DNA of 64,000 nucleotides from Cellulomonas avistercoris (GCF_014836445.1 NZ_JACSQV010000009.1:126312-190311), one strand, 5' to 3'. Positions 16,180-25,064 are shown, counted from the first letter of the stretch. The notes: generated from the letters alone by a model not told the origin. Program-made: numbers and translations.

Positions 16180-17205
16180 TCAGCGCGCCGGCGCCGCGGT
16201 CGAGCAGCGCACGACGAGCGACGTCGCGAGCTCGATGTGGTGGGAGTCGGGCACGCGCCCGTCGGCCATCGCCACGACCGTCCGCAGCGCGACGCGCCCG
16301 ATGTCGTGCAGCGGCTGGTGGACGCTCGTCAGCGGCGGGTTGGCCCACGCCGCCACGTACGTGTCGTCGTACCCGACGACCGACAGGTCCCGCGGCACGG
16401 TGAGGCCGAGCAGGCGCGCGGCCTCGAGGACGCCGAGGGCCTGCGCGTCGCTGCTGGCGATGACCGCGGTCGGCGGGTCGTCGAGCCGGAGCAGGGCGTC
16501 GGCGGCCTGCAGCGCGGCGTCGTGGTCGAACGCGACGTGCCGGACGAGCGCGGCGTCGACGGGCACGCCCGCGCGCTGGCACGCCGAGCGGTAGCCGTCG
16601 ACGCGCGCGACCGCGCTCATCGATGCCTCGGGGCCGCCGATCATCGCGATGCGCGTGTGACCGAGGTCGAGCAGGTGCTCGGTCGCGGTGCGGCCGCCGG
16701 TCCAGTTGGTCGCACCGATCGACACCAGCTCGGGCGTCGTGAGGTGCAGCGGGTCGACGACGACCACGGGCAGGCGCGCGCGGGCGATGCTCGCGTACGT
16801 CGTGCCGGTGACCTGGCCGGTCACGACGATCGCGCCGGTGCGTCGCGCCGCGACCAGGCGCCGGGTCCACGTGGACGCCGCCTCGGGACGGTCGCCGCCG
16901 CCGCGTCGCAGGCGCGAGACGGTGACGTCGACGTCCGCCTCCTCCGCCGCGAGCGTGACGCCGCGCAGCACCTCCATGGCGTACGGGCTGTCGAGCTTGT
17001 CGACGAGGAACTCGACGGTGCGGCGCAGCTCGACCTGCCGGACGCCGGGCGGGCGGTAGCCGAGGTCGGCGACGGCCGCCTCGACGCGCTCGCGCGTGGC
17101 GGGGGCGACGTCGTGGCGGTTGAGGACCTTCGACGCCGTGGCGATCGACACGCCGGCGCGCTCGGCGACGGCCGTGAGCGTCGGGCGACGCGCGGGAGCA
17201 GGCAT
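16180..17205 (-). CDS. LacI family transcriptional repressor
   Basis: 341 residues. It has an N-terminal LacI HTH (LTAVAERAGVSIATASKVLN) with hinge helix and a periplasmic-binding-protein-like sensor domain ending in VVGYDDTYVAAWANPPLTSV, which is typical of the XylR/sugar-responsive branch. It is divergent from the isomerase-dehydrogenase-kinase operon, and the shared 183-base region contains three CGAAAA-type sites, one of them a perfect palindrome. It therefore most likely represses that operon and itself, with the inducer being the operon's substrate or an intermediate. Confidence 0.93.
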   Translation of the reverse strand: MPAPARRPTLTAVAERAGVSIATASKVLNRHDVAPATRERVEAAVADLGYRPPGVRQVELRRTVEFLVDKLDSPYAMEVLRGVTLAAEEADVDVTVSRLRRGGGDRPEAASTWTRRLVAARRTGAIVVTGQVTGTTYASIARARLPVVVVDPLHLTTPELVSIGATNWTGGRTATEHLLDLGHTRIAMIGGPEASMSAVARVDGYRSACQRAGVPVDAALVRHVAFDHDAALQAADALLRLDDPPTAVIASSDAQALGVLEAARLLGLTVPRDLSVVGYDDTYVAAWANPPLTSVHQPLHDIGRVALRTVVAMADGRVPDSHHIELATSLVVRCSTAAPAR

Positions 17206-17248
17206 CGGGGTCCTTTCCGGGTTCGTCGTGAACGTAGCCCCACGTCAC

Positions 17249-17260
17249 CGAAAAACTCAA
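17249..17260. promoter_or_regulatory. CGAAAA half-site near the LacI gene
   Basis: CGAAAAACTCAA resembles the left half of the palindrome at 17359-17371 and lies 44 bases upstream of the LacI start, a position suited to autoregulation. Confidence 0.35.
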
Positions 17261-17308
17261 GGTCCGTGGACGGCGTGGTGCAGGGCGTTCCAGGCCTGTG
17301 AACAGGCG

Positions 17309-17337
17309 TTGACACTCGTGGCGTCGAAAACTAGCGT
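17309..17337 (+). promoter_or_regulatory. Sigma-70-like promoter overlapping a LacI-type site
   Basis: TTGACA at 17309-17314 is followed after 17 bases by TAGCGT at 17332-17337. The -10 region overlaps CGAAAACTAGCG (17325-17336), a degenerate copy of the CGAAAA operator. This is a classical repression geometry for the downstream operon. Confidence 0.6.
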
Positions 17338-17358
17338 GATCCGCGCAGCGGCGAGAGC

Positions 17359-17371
17359 CGAAAAGTTTTCG
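17359..17371. promoter_or_regulatory. Perfect LacI-type operator CGAAAAGTTTTCG
   Basis: A 13-base palindrome with a central G lies 17 bases before the ATG of the isomerase gene and just downstream of the predicted promoter. With the two related sites at 17249 and 17325 it could support looping or cooperative binding by the adjacent LacI protein. Confidence 0.65.
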
Positions 17372-17388
17372 ACGACGAGGACACCCGC

Positions 17389-18354
17389 ATGAGCACGGAC
17401 GGCACGCGTCCCACGAGCGAGCAGTGGCCGATCGCCGCCGCGATGCTCCCCTTCCCCGCGTCCCAGGACGCCCCGGCGGACACCTGGGTCGACCACCTGG
17501 CGGAGGTCGCGTACGAGGGGTTCACCGAGGTCGACCTCACCGACTCGTGGGTGCAGCCGGGTGACCTGTCGCCCGCCCGCGTCGAGGAGCTGCGCGAGGC
17601 GCTGGCGACCGTGGGGCTGGACCCGATCGCGCTGTCCGCGATCCGCCGCTCGGTGATCGACCCCGCGACGGGCGACGAGAACCTGGCCTACTCGCACCGG
17701 ACGATCGACGCGGCCGCCGCGCTGGGCACGAAGATCGTCAGCGTCGGGCTGCACCGCCCGCTGCTGCCCGCGCAGCGCGAGGCGTTCTGGTTCTGGACCG
17801 AGGAGGGCCCGGCCGACTCGACCGACGCCGAGACCTGGGCGCTCGCGGTGACGCGGCTGCGCGAGCTGGGGCGGCACGCGGCCGAGGTCGGGGTGCAGCT
17901 CTCGCTCGAGATGTACGAGGACACGCTGCTGGGCACGGCGCAGTCCGCGGTCCGCCTGGTGCAGGACATCGGGGACCCGAACGTCGGCCTCAACCCCGAC
18001 CTCGGCAACCTCATCCGCCTGCACCGGCCGATCGAGGACTTCCAGGCCGCCGTCGAGGCGTGCCTGCCGGTGTCGAACTACTGGCACGTCAAGAACTACT
18101 TCCGCGACGAGGACCGCGCGGCCGGCACCTACACGGCGCTCCCGGCCCCCATGGAGATGGGCTCGGTCAGCTACCGCAAGGCCATCCGCACGGCCGTCGA
18201 CGTCGGGTTCACCGGCCCGTTCTGCGTCGAGCACTACGGCGGCGACGGGCTGTCGGTCTCGGCGCGCAACGCGCGGTACATCCGCCGCATGCTCGCCGTC
18301 GCCACGGGCGAGGCGCGCGAGTCCGTGCTGCGTGCCGCGGCAGGTGCGCGATGA
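17389..18354 (+). CDS. Sugar phosphate isomerase/epimerase (TIM barrel)
   Basis: 321 residues of the xylose-isomerase-like TIM barrel family. Metal-ligand acidic residues are visible in VQLSLEMYEDTLLG, VGLNPDLGNL and CVEHYGGDG, and NYWHVKNYF supplies the conserved His/Lys. It is first in an operon with a beta-hydroxyacid dehydrogenase, a DhaK-DhaL kinase and RpiB. In erythritol/threitol and related four-carbon pathways, TIM-barrel isomerases work with such partners, so a tetrulose or tetronate (phosphate) substrate is plausible. It overlaps the next gene by 4 bases. An operator for the divergent LacI protein lies immediately upstream. Confidence 0.85.
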   Translation: MSTDGTRPTSEQWPIAAAMLPFPASQDAPADTWVDHLAEVAYEGFTEVDLTDSWVQPGDLSPARVEELREALATVGLDPIALSAIRRSVIDPATGDENLAYSHRTIDAAAALGTKIVSVGLHRPLLPAQREAFWFWTEEGPADSTDAETWALAVTRLRELGRHAAEVGVQLSLEMYEDTLLGTAQSAVRLVQDIGDPNVGLNPDLGNLIRLHRPIEDFQAAVEACLPVSNYWHVKNYFRDEDRAAGTYTALPAPMEMGSVSYRKAIRTAVDVGFTGPFCVEHYGGDGLSVSARNARYIRRMLAVATGEARESVLRAAAGAR

Positions 18355-19238
18355 GCGCCCGCGTCGCGGTCCTCGGCCTCGGTGCCATGGGCCTGCCCAT
18401 GGCGACCGCGCTGGCGCGGACCTTCGACGTGGTCGCGTTCGACATCGCCCCCGAGCGTGTCGCGCTCGCCGTGGAGGCGGGCGCCACCGGCGCGGCGACG
18501 GTCGCGGAGGCCTGCTCGGGCACCGACGTGGTCGTCGTCGGGGTGCGTGACGGCGCCCAGCTGGACGCGCTGGTGCTCGGCGAGGGCGGCGTCGCGGACT
18601 CGCTGCCGGCCGGCGCCGTCGTCGTCGTGACGTCGACGGTGGGGGAGTCCGCGGTCGTCTCGGTCGCCGCGGCGCTCGCCGCGCGCGGCGTCCTCACGGT
18701 CGACGCGCCCGTGTCCGGTGGGCCCGTGCGCGCCGGCAACGGCGACCTGCTCATCATGGTCGGCGCGGACGACGCGGCCCTGGCCGCGGCCCGGCCGGTG
18801 CTCGACGCGATGTCGTCCTCCCTCACGGTCGTGGGCGGGATCGGCGCAGGTCAGCAGCTCAAGACCGTCAACCAGCTGCTGTGCGGCATCCACACCGCCG
18901 CCGCGTCCGAGGCGCTCGCGCTCGCGCACCGCCTGGGCCTCGACCTCGACGCGTGCATCGAGGTCCTGTCGCAGGGTGCGGCCGCGTCGTTCATGTTCGC
19001 CGACCGCGGTCCGCGCATCGCGCAGCAGCTGCGCGGCGAGACCCCGCCGCTGCGCTCGCGGCTCGACGTCATCGGCAAGGACATGGGCATCGTCGGCGAC
19101 CTGACGCGGCAGCTCAAGGTCGCGACGCCCGTCGCGGCGGCCGCCGAGCAGCTGTACCGCGCGGTCTCCGCCGCCGGCCTCGACGCCGCCGACGACTCGG
19201 TCGTCGCGACGACCCTCGCGCAGGAGCGGACGTGGTGA
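18351..19238 (+). CDS. 3-hydroxyisobutyrate-dehydrogenase-family NAD(P)-dependent oxidoreductase
   Basis: 295 residues. It has an N-terminal Rossmann motif VAVLGLGAMGLPMATALA, a substrate-binding DAPVSGGPVRAGNGDLLIMV segment, and the catalytic-lysine stretch GAGQQLKTVNQLLCG. These are typical of beta-hydroxyacid dehydrogenases, including L-threonate and 2-hydroxy-3-oxopropionate dehydrogenases. ATG 18351 overlaps the upstream stop by 4 bases. The operon context (isomerase, DhaKL-type kinase, RpiB) favours a four-carbon sugar acid such as threonate or erythronate, but this is inference. Confidence 0.88.
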   Translation: MSARVAVLGLGAMGLPMATALARTFDVVAFDIAPERVALAVEAGATGAATVAEACSGTDVVVVGVRDGAQLDALVLGEGGVADSLPAGAVVVVTSTVGESAVVSVAAALAARGVLTVDAPVSGGPVRAGNGDLLIMVGADDAALAAARPVLDAMSSSLTVVGGIGAGQQLKTVNQLLCGIHTAAASEALALAHRLGLDLDACIEVLSQGAAASFMFADRGPRIAQQLRGETPPLRSRLDVIGKDMGIVGDLTRQLKVATPVAAAAEQLYRAVSAAGLDAADDSVVATTLAQERTW

Positions 19239-21037
19239 GCCCCCTGGCCGACGACCCGGCCCGGTTCGTCGACGACGCGCTCGACGGGTTCGTCGACCTG
19301 TACGCCGACCAGGTGCGACGCGTGCCCGGCGGCGTCGTGCGGGCCGTGCCGGCCCCCGCGTCGCAGGTCGCGGTCGTCGTGGGCGGCGGGTCCGGCCACT
19401 ACCCGGCGTTCTGCGGCCTGGTCGGGCCCGGGTACGCGCACGGCGCGGTCGTCGGCAACGTCTTCACGTCGCCGTCCACCGCGGACGCCGTGTCGGTCGG
19501 CGCCGCGGCCGCGGGCGACGCGGGCGTGCTGCTGCTCACCGGCAACTACGCGGGCGACGTCATGAACTTCACGCTCGCGCGCGACGAGCTGCGCGAGCGC
19601 GGCATCCCCGCGGAGTTCCTCGTCGTCACCGACGACGTCGCGTCGGCCCCGGCCGACGAGGCGCACCGGCGTCGCGGCATCGCCGGCGACCACGTCGTCT
19701 TCAAGGTCGCGGGCGCCGCCGCGGCCGAGGGCCTGTCGTTCGACGACGTCGTCGCCGCGGCACGTCACGCCAACGACCGCACGCGCACGCTGGGCGTCGC
19801 GTTCGACGGCTGCACGCTGCCCGGTGCGGACGCGCCGCTGTTCACCGTCCCCGAGGGCACGGTCGGCCTGGGCGTGGGCATCCACGGCGAGCCGGGCATC
19901 GGCGAGGTGCCCGCGTGCACCGCGAGCGAGCTCGCGACGCTGCTGGTCGAGCGGCTGCTCGCCGAGCGGCCCGCGGACGCCGGACCGCGCGTCGGCGTCG
20001 TGCTCAACGGCCTGGGCCGCACCAAGTACGAGGAGCTGTTCGTGCTCTGGCGCGCCGTGCGCCCGCTGCTCGACGACGCCGGCCTGCAGGCCGTGCAGCC
20101 CGACGTCGGCGAGCTCGTCACGAGCCTCGACATGTCGGGGTGCTCGCTGACCCTCGTGTGGCTCGACGACGACCTCGAGCGGTGGTGGTGCGCACCGGCG
20201 CACACGCCGGCGTACCGGCGGGGGCAGGTCGGGGCCGTGGCCGACGCACCGCGGTCCCAGGACGCGGGCACGCGCACCGGGGCCTCGACGCCCGGAGCTG
20301 CGGGTTCCGAGGTGTCGGGCTCGACGTCGTCCGACGCGTCCGCGGCCGGCGGCGCCGTCCGCGTCGTCGACGCGACCGACACGTCCGAGGCTGCCGGTGT
20401 CGTCGCGGCGCTGGGCGCCGTGCGCACGGTCCTGACGGACCTTGAGACCGAGCTGGGCCGGCTCGACGCCGTCGCCGGGGACGGCGACCACGGCCGCGGC
20501 ATGCTGCGCGGGGCCGGTGCCGCCGCCGACGCGGCCGCCGCCGCCGCGAACGCGGGCCACGGCGCGGTCGCGTGCCTGCGGGAGGCGGGCCGGGCGTGGG
20601 CCGCCCGCGCGGGCGGCACGTCCGGCGTGCTGTGGGGTGCCGGCATCGGTGCCGTCGCGCACGCGCTGGCCGCGCGGCCCGTCGCCGACCCGTCGACACG
20701 CACGGCCGCGGCCGTGCGTGCGGGCGTCGCCGCCGTCGTCGCGCTGGGCGGCGCGCAGCCGGGGGACAAGACGATGGTCGACGCCGCCGAGCCGTTCGCC
20801 GCGGCGCTCGAGCAGGCGGCGGCCGCCGGTGAGCCGCTCGCTGCCGCGTGGGACGCCGCGCTGGAGGCGGCGCGCACGGCGGCGCAGGACACCGCGTCCC
20901 TGCGCCCCCGCCTGGGGCGTGCGCGTCCGCTCGCCGAGCGGAGCGTGGGCACCCCGGACCCCGGGGCGGTGTCGTTCGCGGCGATCGTCGCGGCCGTCCG
21001 GTCCACCGTCGTACCCGAGGAGAAGGAGACGCCGTGA
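19235..21037 (+). CDS. Fused DhaK-DhaL dihydroxyacetone/tetrulose kinase
   Basis: 600 residues. The DhaK domain (about 1-330) has [22 protein letters not shown] and [12 protein letters not shown], whose His binds the ketose covalently. A ~55-residue Ser/Ala/Gly linker leads to a DhaL domain (about 385-590) with [10 protein letters not shown] (metal/ADP-binding Asp) and GGTSGVLWG. Having both domains on one chain indicates an ATP-dependent enzyme rather than a PTS-coupled one. Homologues phosphorylate dihydroxyacetone, erythrulose or 3-oxo-tetronates. Adjacent GTG codons at 19232 and 19235 are both possible starts; 19235 gives the 4-base overlap. It also overlaps rpiB by 4 bases. Confidence 0.9.
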   Translation: MSPLADDPARFVDDALDGFVDLYADQVRRVPGGVVRAVPAPASQVAVVVGGGSGHYPAFCGLVGPGYAHGAVVGNVFTSPSTADAVSVGAAAAGDAGVLLLTGNYAGDVMNFTLARDELRERGIPAEFLVVTDDVASAPADEAHRRRGIAGDHVVFKVAGAAAAEGLSFDDVVAAARHANDRTRTLGVAFDGCTLPGADAPLFTVPEGTVGLGVGIHGEPGIGEVPACTASELATLLVERLLAERPADAGPRVGVVLNGLGRTKYEELFVLWRAVRPLLDDAGLQAVQPDVGELVTSLDMSGCSLTLVWLDDDLERWWCAPAHTPAYRRGQVGAVADAPRSQDAGTRTGASTPGAAGSEVSGSTSSDASAAGGAVRVVDATDTSEAAGVVAALGAVRTVLTDLETELGRLDAVAGDGDHGRGMLRGAGAAADAAAAAANAGHGAVACLREAGRAWAARAGGTSGVLWGAGIGAVAHALAARPVADPSTRTAAAVRAGVAAVVALGGAQPGDKTMVDAAEPFAAALEQAAAAGEPLAAAWDAALEAARTAAQDTASLRPRLGRARPLAERSVGTPDPGAVSFAAIVAAVRSTVVPEEKETP

Positions 21038-21543
21038 GCGTGTCGAGGATCGTGGTCGGTGCCGACGAGGCCGGCCTGACGTACAAGGACGCGCTGGCGG
21101 ACCTGCTGCGCGCCGACCCGAGGGTCGAGGTCGTCGAGGACGTCGGCGTGCACGCCGGTGACGACACCGCCTACCCGCACGTCGCCGTCGCGGCTGCGCG
21201 CCGGGTCGCCGCGGGCGGCGCCGACCGCGCGCTGCTCGTGTGCGGCACGGGGCTGGGCATGGCGATCGCCGCCAACAAGGTCCCCGGCGTGCGCGCCGTG
21301 ACCGCGCACGACACGTTCTCCGTCCAGCGCTCGGTGCTGTCGAACGACGCGCAGGTGCTGTGCCTCGGACAGCGCGTCATCGGGCTCGAGCTCGCCAAGA
21401 CGCTCGTGCGCGAGTGGCTGGACCAGGAGTTCGACCCCGCGTCGGCGTCGGCCGCGAAGGTCGACGCGATCCGGGGGTACGAGACCGACGACGCGGGCGC
21501 CGAGGGCGCCGACGCGTCCGAGGGGGCCGGCGGGGGCTGCTGA
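21034..21543 (+). CDS. RpiB/LacAB family sugar-phosphate isomerase
   Basis: 169 residues. RpiB features are clear: [13 protein letters not shown] near the N-terminus, the [15 protein letters not shown] phosphate-binding and catalytic-Cys loop, then [19 protein letters not shown]. The C-terminal ~20 residues are a low-complexity Ala/Gly/Glu tail. As the fourth gene in a LacI-controlled operon after a DhaKL kinase it resembles the RpiB-type tetrulose/tetrose-phosphate isomerases of erythritol and threitol pathways rather than housekeeping ribose-5-phosphate isomerase. GTG 21034 overlaps the kinase stop; a second GTG lies at 21040. A strong hairpin follows the stop. Confidence 0.88.
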   Translation: MSVSRIVVGADEAGLTYKDALADLLRADPRVEVVEDVGVHAGDDTAYPHVAVAAARRVAAGGADRALLVCGTGLGMAIAANKVPGVRAVTAHDTFSVQRSVLSNDAQVLCLGQRVIGLELAKTLVREWLDQEFDPASASAAKVDAIRGYETDDAGAEGADASEGAGGGC

Positions 21544-21555
21544 CCCGCGGCGGGC

Positions 21556-21598
21556 AGGCCCGGGCGCACGGTGGGAGGGGACTCGTGCGCCCGGGCCT
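21556..21598. terminator. Hairpin ending the isomerase-kinase operon
   Basis: A 14-bp perfect stem (AGGCCCGGGCGCAC with GTGCGCCCGGGCCT) encloses a 15-base loop, 13 bases after the rpiB stop. It separates this operon from the guanidine exporter gene. Confidence 0.75.
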
Positions 21599-21697
21599 CC
21601 CGCCCCGGCCCGGCACGGCGGTGAGACCGCTCACCATCCGCCCCGGGCCCGCGCCCACGTGCGAGCATGGTCGCGGGCCCGACGTCAGCGTGGGCCC

Positions 21698-21740
21698 CCG
21701 GACGAGGGGCGCCGTACCCGGAGAGCGACAAGACGGCAGC
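21698..21740 (+). promoter_or_regulatory. Guanidine-III riboswitch
   Basis: The segment reads CCGGACGAGG, then GGCGCCGTACCCGG, then CGACAAGACGGC after a short AGAG. This matches the compact ykkC-III (guanidine-III) aptamer almost base for base, including the conserved ACGAGG, GCGCCGUACCCGG and ACAAGACGG blocks that form its pseudoknot. The CGGAGGT ribosome-binding site begins 4 bases downstream, and the GTG of a Gdx/SugE guanidinium exporter lies at 21756. Guanidinium binding would be expected to free the ribosome-binding site and switch translation on. The match is from memory of the consensus; a covariance search would confirm it. Confidence 0.9.
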
Positions 21741-21755
21741 CGTCGGAGGTCATCC

Positions 21756-22085
21756 GTGTCCACCACGTCCGTCGCCTGGCTCGTGCTCGTCGTCTCGGGG
21801 CTGTTCGAGGCCGTCTGGGCCACCGCCCTGGGCCGGTCCGAGGGGTTCACCCGGCTCGTCCCGACCGTCGTCTTCGGCCTCGCGCTGCTCGTCTCGATGG
21901 GCGGCCTCGCGTACGCGATGCGCGAGCTGCCCACCGGCACGTCCTACGCCGTGTGGGTCGGCATCGGCGCGTCCGTGACCGTCGCCTTCGCGATGGTGAC
22001 GGGCGCCGAGACCGCGAGCCTCGTCAAGATCCTGCTCATCCTCGGGATCGTCGCCTGCGTCGTGGGCCTCAAGCTCGTCCACTGA
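21756..22085 (+). CDS. gdx: SMR family guanidinium exporter (Gdx/SugE)
   Basis: 109 residues with four transmembrane helices and the conserved membrane Glu in VVSGLFEAVWATALG. The GLFEAVWA and LPTGTSYAVWVGIG motifs match the SugE/Gdx branch of small multidrug resistance proteins, which exchange guanidinium for protons, rather than the EmrE branch. The riboswitch directly upstream is of the guanidine-III class and independently supports this. It works as a dual-topology dimer in the membrane. The start is GTG 21756 after a CGGAGGT ribosome-binding site. Confidence 0.93.
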   Translation: MSTTSVAWLVLVVSGLFEAVWATALGRSEGFTRLVPTVVFGLALLVSMGGLAYAMRELPTGTSYAVWVGIGASVTVAFAMVTGAETASLVKILLILGIVACVVGLKLVH

Positions 22086-22094
22086 GGGTCGACG

Positions 22095-23066
22095 TCAGTC
22101 GTCCTGGTCGAGCAGCCAGTCGCGCAGCGGGCCGATCTCGTAGACCTGCTGGAACGCGGGCCGGGCGTCGACGCCGGCCGTGGCGGTCGGGGTCGGGGTG
22201 CCGTCGATCGTCACGAGGTACGCGTCGTCGTCCGACGCGAGCAGCTCCGTCGCGGCCTGGGCCAGGCGGTCCTGCGCCCACGCCGCGTCCCACGACGCCG
22301 TCCCGTAGGTGACGTCCTGCTCGTCGAGCACGGACCGGATGTCGTCCTGGGCGCCGGCGTCGTCACCGGTCGCGACGGACACGAACGTCTCGTCGTCGAG
22401 CCCGGCGAGGTCCGGCGTGCCGGTCTCGCCGCCGACCAGCAGCTCGGCCGCGAACAGGTCGGGCTGCTGGGCGGCCAGCAGCATGACCGTCGCGGCCCCG
22501 AGGCCCTGGCCGGTCGCGTACGTGCGCTCCTTGTCGACCTGGTACGCCTCCTGCACGGACCGGACGAGCCGCGCCGTGAGGTCGACGTAGTCGGTCGTGC
22601 CGCGGCCCTCGAGGTCGGCGACGACGAGGTCGGGGTACTGCGGCACGACCACGATCGCCGGGTGGTCGGCCTGCATCTGCGGGCTGGCCCAGATGAGCGC
22701 GCCGTACTGCGTCGAGGGCGCGGGCACGGCGTCGCCGACGCGCGTCGAGTCGGACACGAACAGGACCATCGGGTACTGCTGACCGGAGTCGAAGTCCTCC
22801 GGCAGGAACAGGTTGTAGCCGACCGGCAGGTCGACCTCCGGCTCGTCGAACGACCGCTCCTCGAACTGCGGCAGCACGTCCTGCTGCAGGGTCTCCAGCG
22901 ACGGGCTCGCGGCGCCGGCCGTGCCGCTCGCGGTGGCGTTGCTGCCGCTGGGCGGGCTCGTCGACGCCGCGTCCTGCGGTGTGCCCGTGCTGCACGCACC
23001 GGCCACCAGCGTCACCGCACCCAGCAGGCACGCAGCGGTGCCCACCCTGATCCTCGTCGCCCCCAT
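22095..23066 (-). CDS. Lipoprotein with alpha/beta-hydrolase-like fold, nucleophile apparently lost
   Basis: 323 residues. The N-terminal signal ends in the lipobox LVAGAC, so it is a membrane-anchored lipoprotein, followed by a Ser/Thr/Ala-rich spacer (about 22-52). The body resembles esterase/PHB-depolymerase-like peptidases: DLPVGYNLFLPEDFDSGQQY, IVVVPQYPD and RTYATGQGLGAATVMLLA. At the nucleophile elbow the expected G-x-S-x-G reads GQGLG, so the serine is replaced by glycine and catalysis in the usual way seems impossible. It may be a binding or sensory derivative. It is convergent with gdx. Confidence 0.8.
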   Translation of the reverse strand: MGATRIRVGTAACLLGAVTLVAGACSTGTPQDAASTSPPSGSNATASGTAGAASPSLETLQQDVLPQFEERSFDEPEVDLPVGYNLFLPEDFDSGQQYPMVLFVSDSTRVGDAVPAPSTQYGALIWASPQMQADHPAIVVVPQYPDLVVADLEGRGTTDYVDLTARLVRSVQEAYQVDKERTYATGQGLGAATVMLLAAQQPDLFAAELLVGGETGTPDLAGLDDETFVSVATGDDAGAQDDIRSVLDEQDVTYGTASWDAAWAQDRLAQAATELLASDDDAYLVTIDGTPTPTATAGVDARPAFQQVYEIGPLRDWLLDQDD

Positions 23067-23119
23067 CCATCGACGGTACGTCCGGGCCTGACGACGCGCG
23101 CGGCGGTCGCGCGCGGGCG

Positions 23120-25015
23120 TCAGACGGCCGCGGCCGCGGGCGCGAACTGCGTGCGGTACAGGTCCGCGTACAGCCCGCCGCGCGCGAGCAGCTCGGTGTG
23201 CGTGCCGGTGTCGGCGACGCGCCCGTCCTCGACGACCACGATGAGGTCCGCCTGGCGCACGGTCGACAGCCGGTGCGCGATGACCAGCGACGTCCGCCCG
23301 ACGAGCGCCTCGTCGAGCGCGGCCTGCACGGCCGCCTCCGACTCGGAGTCCAGGTGGGCCGTGGCCTCGTCGAGCACGACGACGTCGGGCGCCTTGAGCA
23401 GCAGCCGCGCGATCGCGAGGCGCTGGCGCTCGCCGCCGGACAGGCGGTAGCCGCGGTCCCCGACGACGGTGTCGATGCCGTCCGGGAGCGACGCGACCAG
23501 GTCCCACACGTGCGCGCCGCGCAGGGCGCGCTCGATGTCGTCGTCGGTCGCGTCGGGGCGCGCGAAGCGCAGGTTGCCCGCGATGGTGTCGTGGAAGAGG
23601 TGCGCCTCCTGGCTGACGATGCCCACGGTGTCCCGCAGGGACGACGCGGTCACGTCCCGCAGGTCCTGCCCCGCGATGCGCACGGCGCCGCGCGTCGGGT
23701 CGTACATGCGCGTGACGAGCTGGGAGATCGTCGTCTTGCCCGCCCCGGAGGGCCCGACGAGCGCGACCATCGACCCGGCGGGCACGCTGAACGTGACGTC
23801 GCGCAGGGTGTCGGCCACGGGGTCGCGGCTCAGGGTCGCCACCGACTCCAGGGACGCCAGCGACACCTCGCCGGCCGACGGGTAGCGGAACCCGACGTGG
23901 TCGAGCTCGAGGGTCGCGCCGTTCTTGGCCACGGCCGCGCGCAGGTCCGACGCGTCGGGCTTCTCGGCGACGGTCGGCTCCAGGTCGAGGACCTCGAGGA
24001 CGCGCTCGAACGACACGAGCGCCGTCATGATGTCGACCTGCACGTTCGACATGGCCGTCAGCGGCCCGTAGAGGCGGCCGAGGTACGCGGCGAGCGCGAC
24101 GACGACACCGACCGTGAGCTCGCCACGGATCGCGAGCAGGCCGCCGACGCCGTAGACGACGGCCGTGGCGATCGCGGCGACGGTGGTCAGGCCGATGCGG
24201 AACCACGTCGAGTACAGGGCGCGCTTGACGCCGATGTCCCGGACGCGCGCGGTCTGCTCGGCGTAGGCGGCGGACTCGCGGGCCGGGTCGCCGAAGACCT
24301 TGACGAGGTGCGCGCCGGCGACGTTGAACCGCTCGGTCATGGTCTGCGACGCCTCGGCGCCGAGCTCGTAGGACTCGCGCGTGATGCCGGCGATCCTGCG
24401 CCCGAACCACCGGGCGGGCAGCACGAAGACGGGGACCAGGATCAGCGAGAGCAGCGTGAGCTGCCACGACATCGAGAGCATCGCGGCGAGCACGAAGACG
24501 ATGGTCAGCGAGTTGCTGACGACGTTGGAGAGCGTCGCGGTGAACGCCTGCTGCGCGCCCAGCACGTCGCCGTTGAGGCGCTGGACGAGTGCGCCGGTCT
24601 TGGCGCGGCTGAAGAACGCGAGCGGCATGCGCTGCACGTGGTCGAACACGGCGGTGCGCAGGTCGTGGATGAGGCCCTCGCCGATGCGCGCGGACACCCA
24701 GCGCTCGGCGACGCCGAGCCCGGCGGAGACGACCGCCAGCGCGGCGACGATGACGGCGATGGTGACGACCGTGCGGGTGTCGCCCGCGGCGATGCCGTCG
24801 TCGATGAGCCGCTGGAACAGCCACGGGGTGAGCGCACCGGCGGCGGCGCCGAGCGCGATGAGGACGAGGAACACCGCGAGCTGGGAGCGGTAGGGGTGGG
24901 CGAAGGCGAGGATGCGGCGCAGGGTGCCGGGAGCGAGGCGCTGGCGGGCGACGTCGCGGTCCTGGCTGAAGCCGCGCATCCCGCGACCTCCGGGAACGGG
25001 TCCGGGGTGGGTCAA
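23120..25015 (-). CDS. ABC exporter, fused permease and ATPase
   Basis: 631 residues. Six transmembrane helices span roughly 45-330 and the nucleotide-binding domain about 370-610: Walker A VGPSGAGKTT, signature LSGGERQRLAIARLLL, Walker B VVVLDEATAHLD and H-loop IAHRLSTV. This is a half-size type IV exporter, active as a homodimer or with a partner not present here. Its start faces a MarR regulator gene, and a perfect TGAGGT-T-ACCTCA palindrome lies between them, so MarR control and drug or metabolite export are likely. The substrate is unknown. Confidence 0.92.
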   Translation of the reverse strand: MTHPGPVPGGRGMRGFSQDRDVARQRLAPGTLRRILAFAHPYRSQLAVFLVLIALGAAAGALTPWLFQRLIDDGIAAGDTRTVVTIAVIVAALAVVSAGLGVAERWVSARIGEGLIHDLRTAVFDHVQRMPLAFFSRAKTGALVQRLNGDVLGAQQAFTATLSNVVSNSLTIVFVLAAMLSMSWQLTLLSLILVPVFVLPARWFGRRIAGITRESYELGAEASQTMTERFNVAGAHLVKVFGDPARESAAYAEQTARVRDIGVKRALYSTWFRIGLTTVAAIATAVVYGVGGLLAIRGELTVGVVVALAAYLGRLYGPLTAMSNVQVDIMTALVSFERVLEVLDLEPTVAEKPDASDLRAAVAKNGATLELDHVGFRYPSAGEVSLASLESVATLSRDPVADTLRDVTFSVPAGSMVALVGPSGAGKTTISQLVTRMYDPTRGAVRIAGQDLRDVTASSLRDTVGIVSQEAHLFHDTIAGNLRFARPDATDDDIERALRGAHVWDLVASLPDGIDTVVGDRGYRLSGGERQRLAIARLLLKAPDVVVLDEATAHLDSESEAAVQAALDEALVGRTSLVIAHRLSTVRQADLIVVVEDGRVADTGTHTELLARGGLYADLYRTQFAPAAAAV

Positions 25016-25064
25016 GGGGGACCTCCAGGGGGTCGGAGGGCGCGGGTCGAGCCGCGCAATATGC

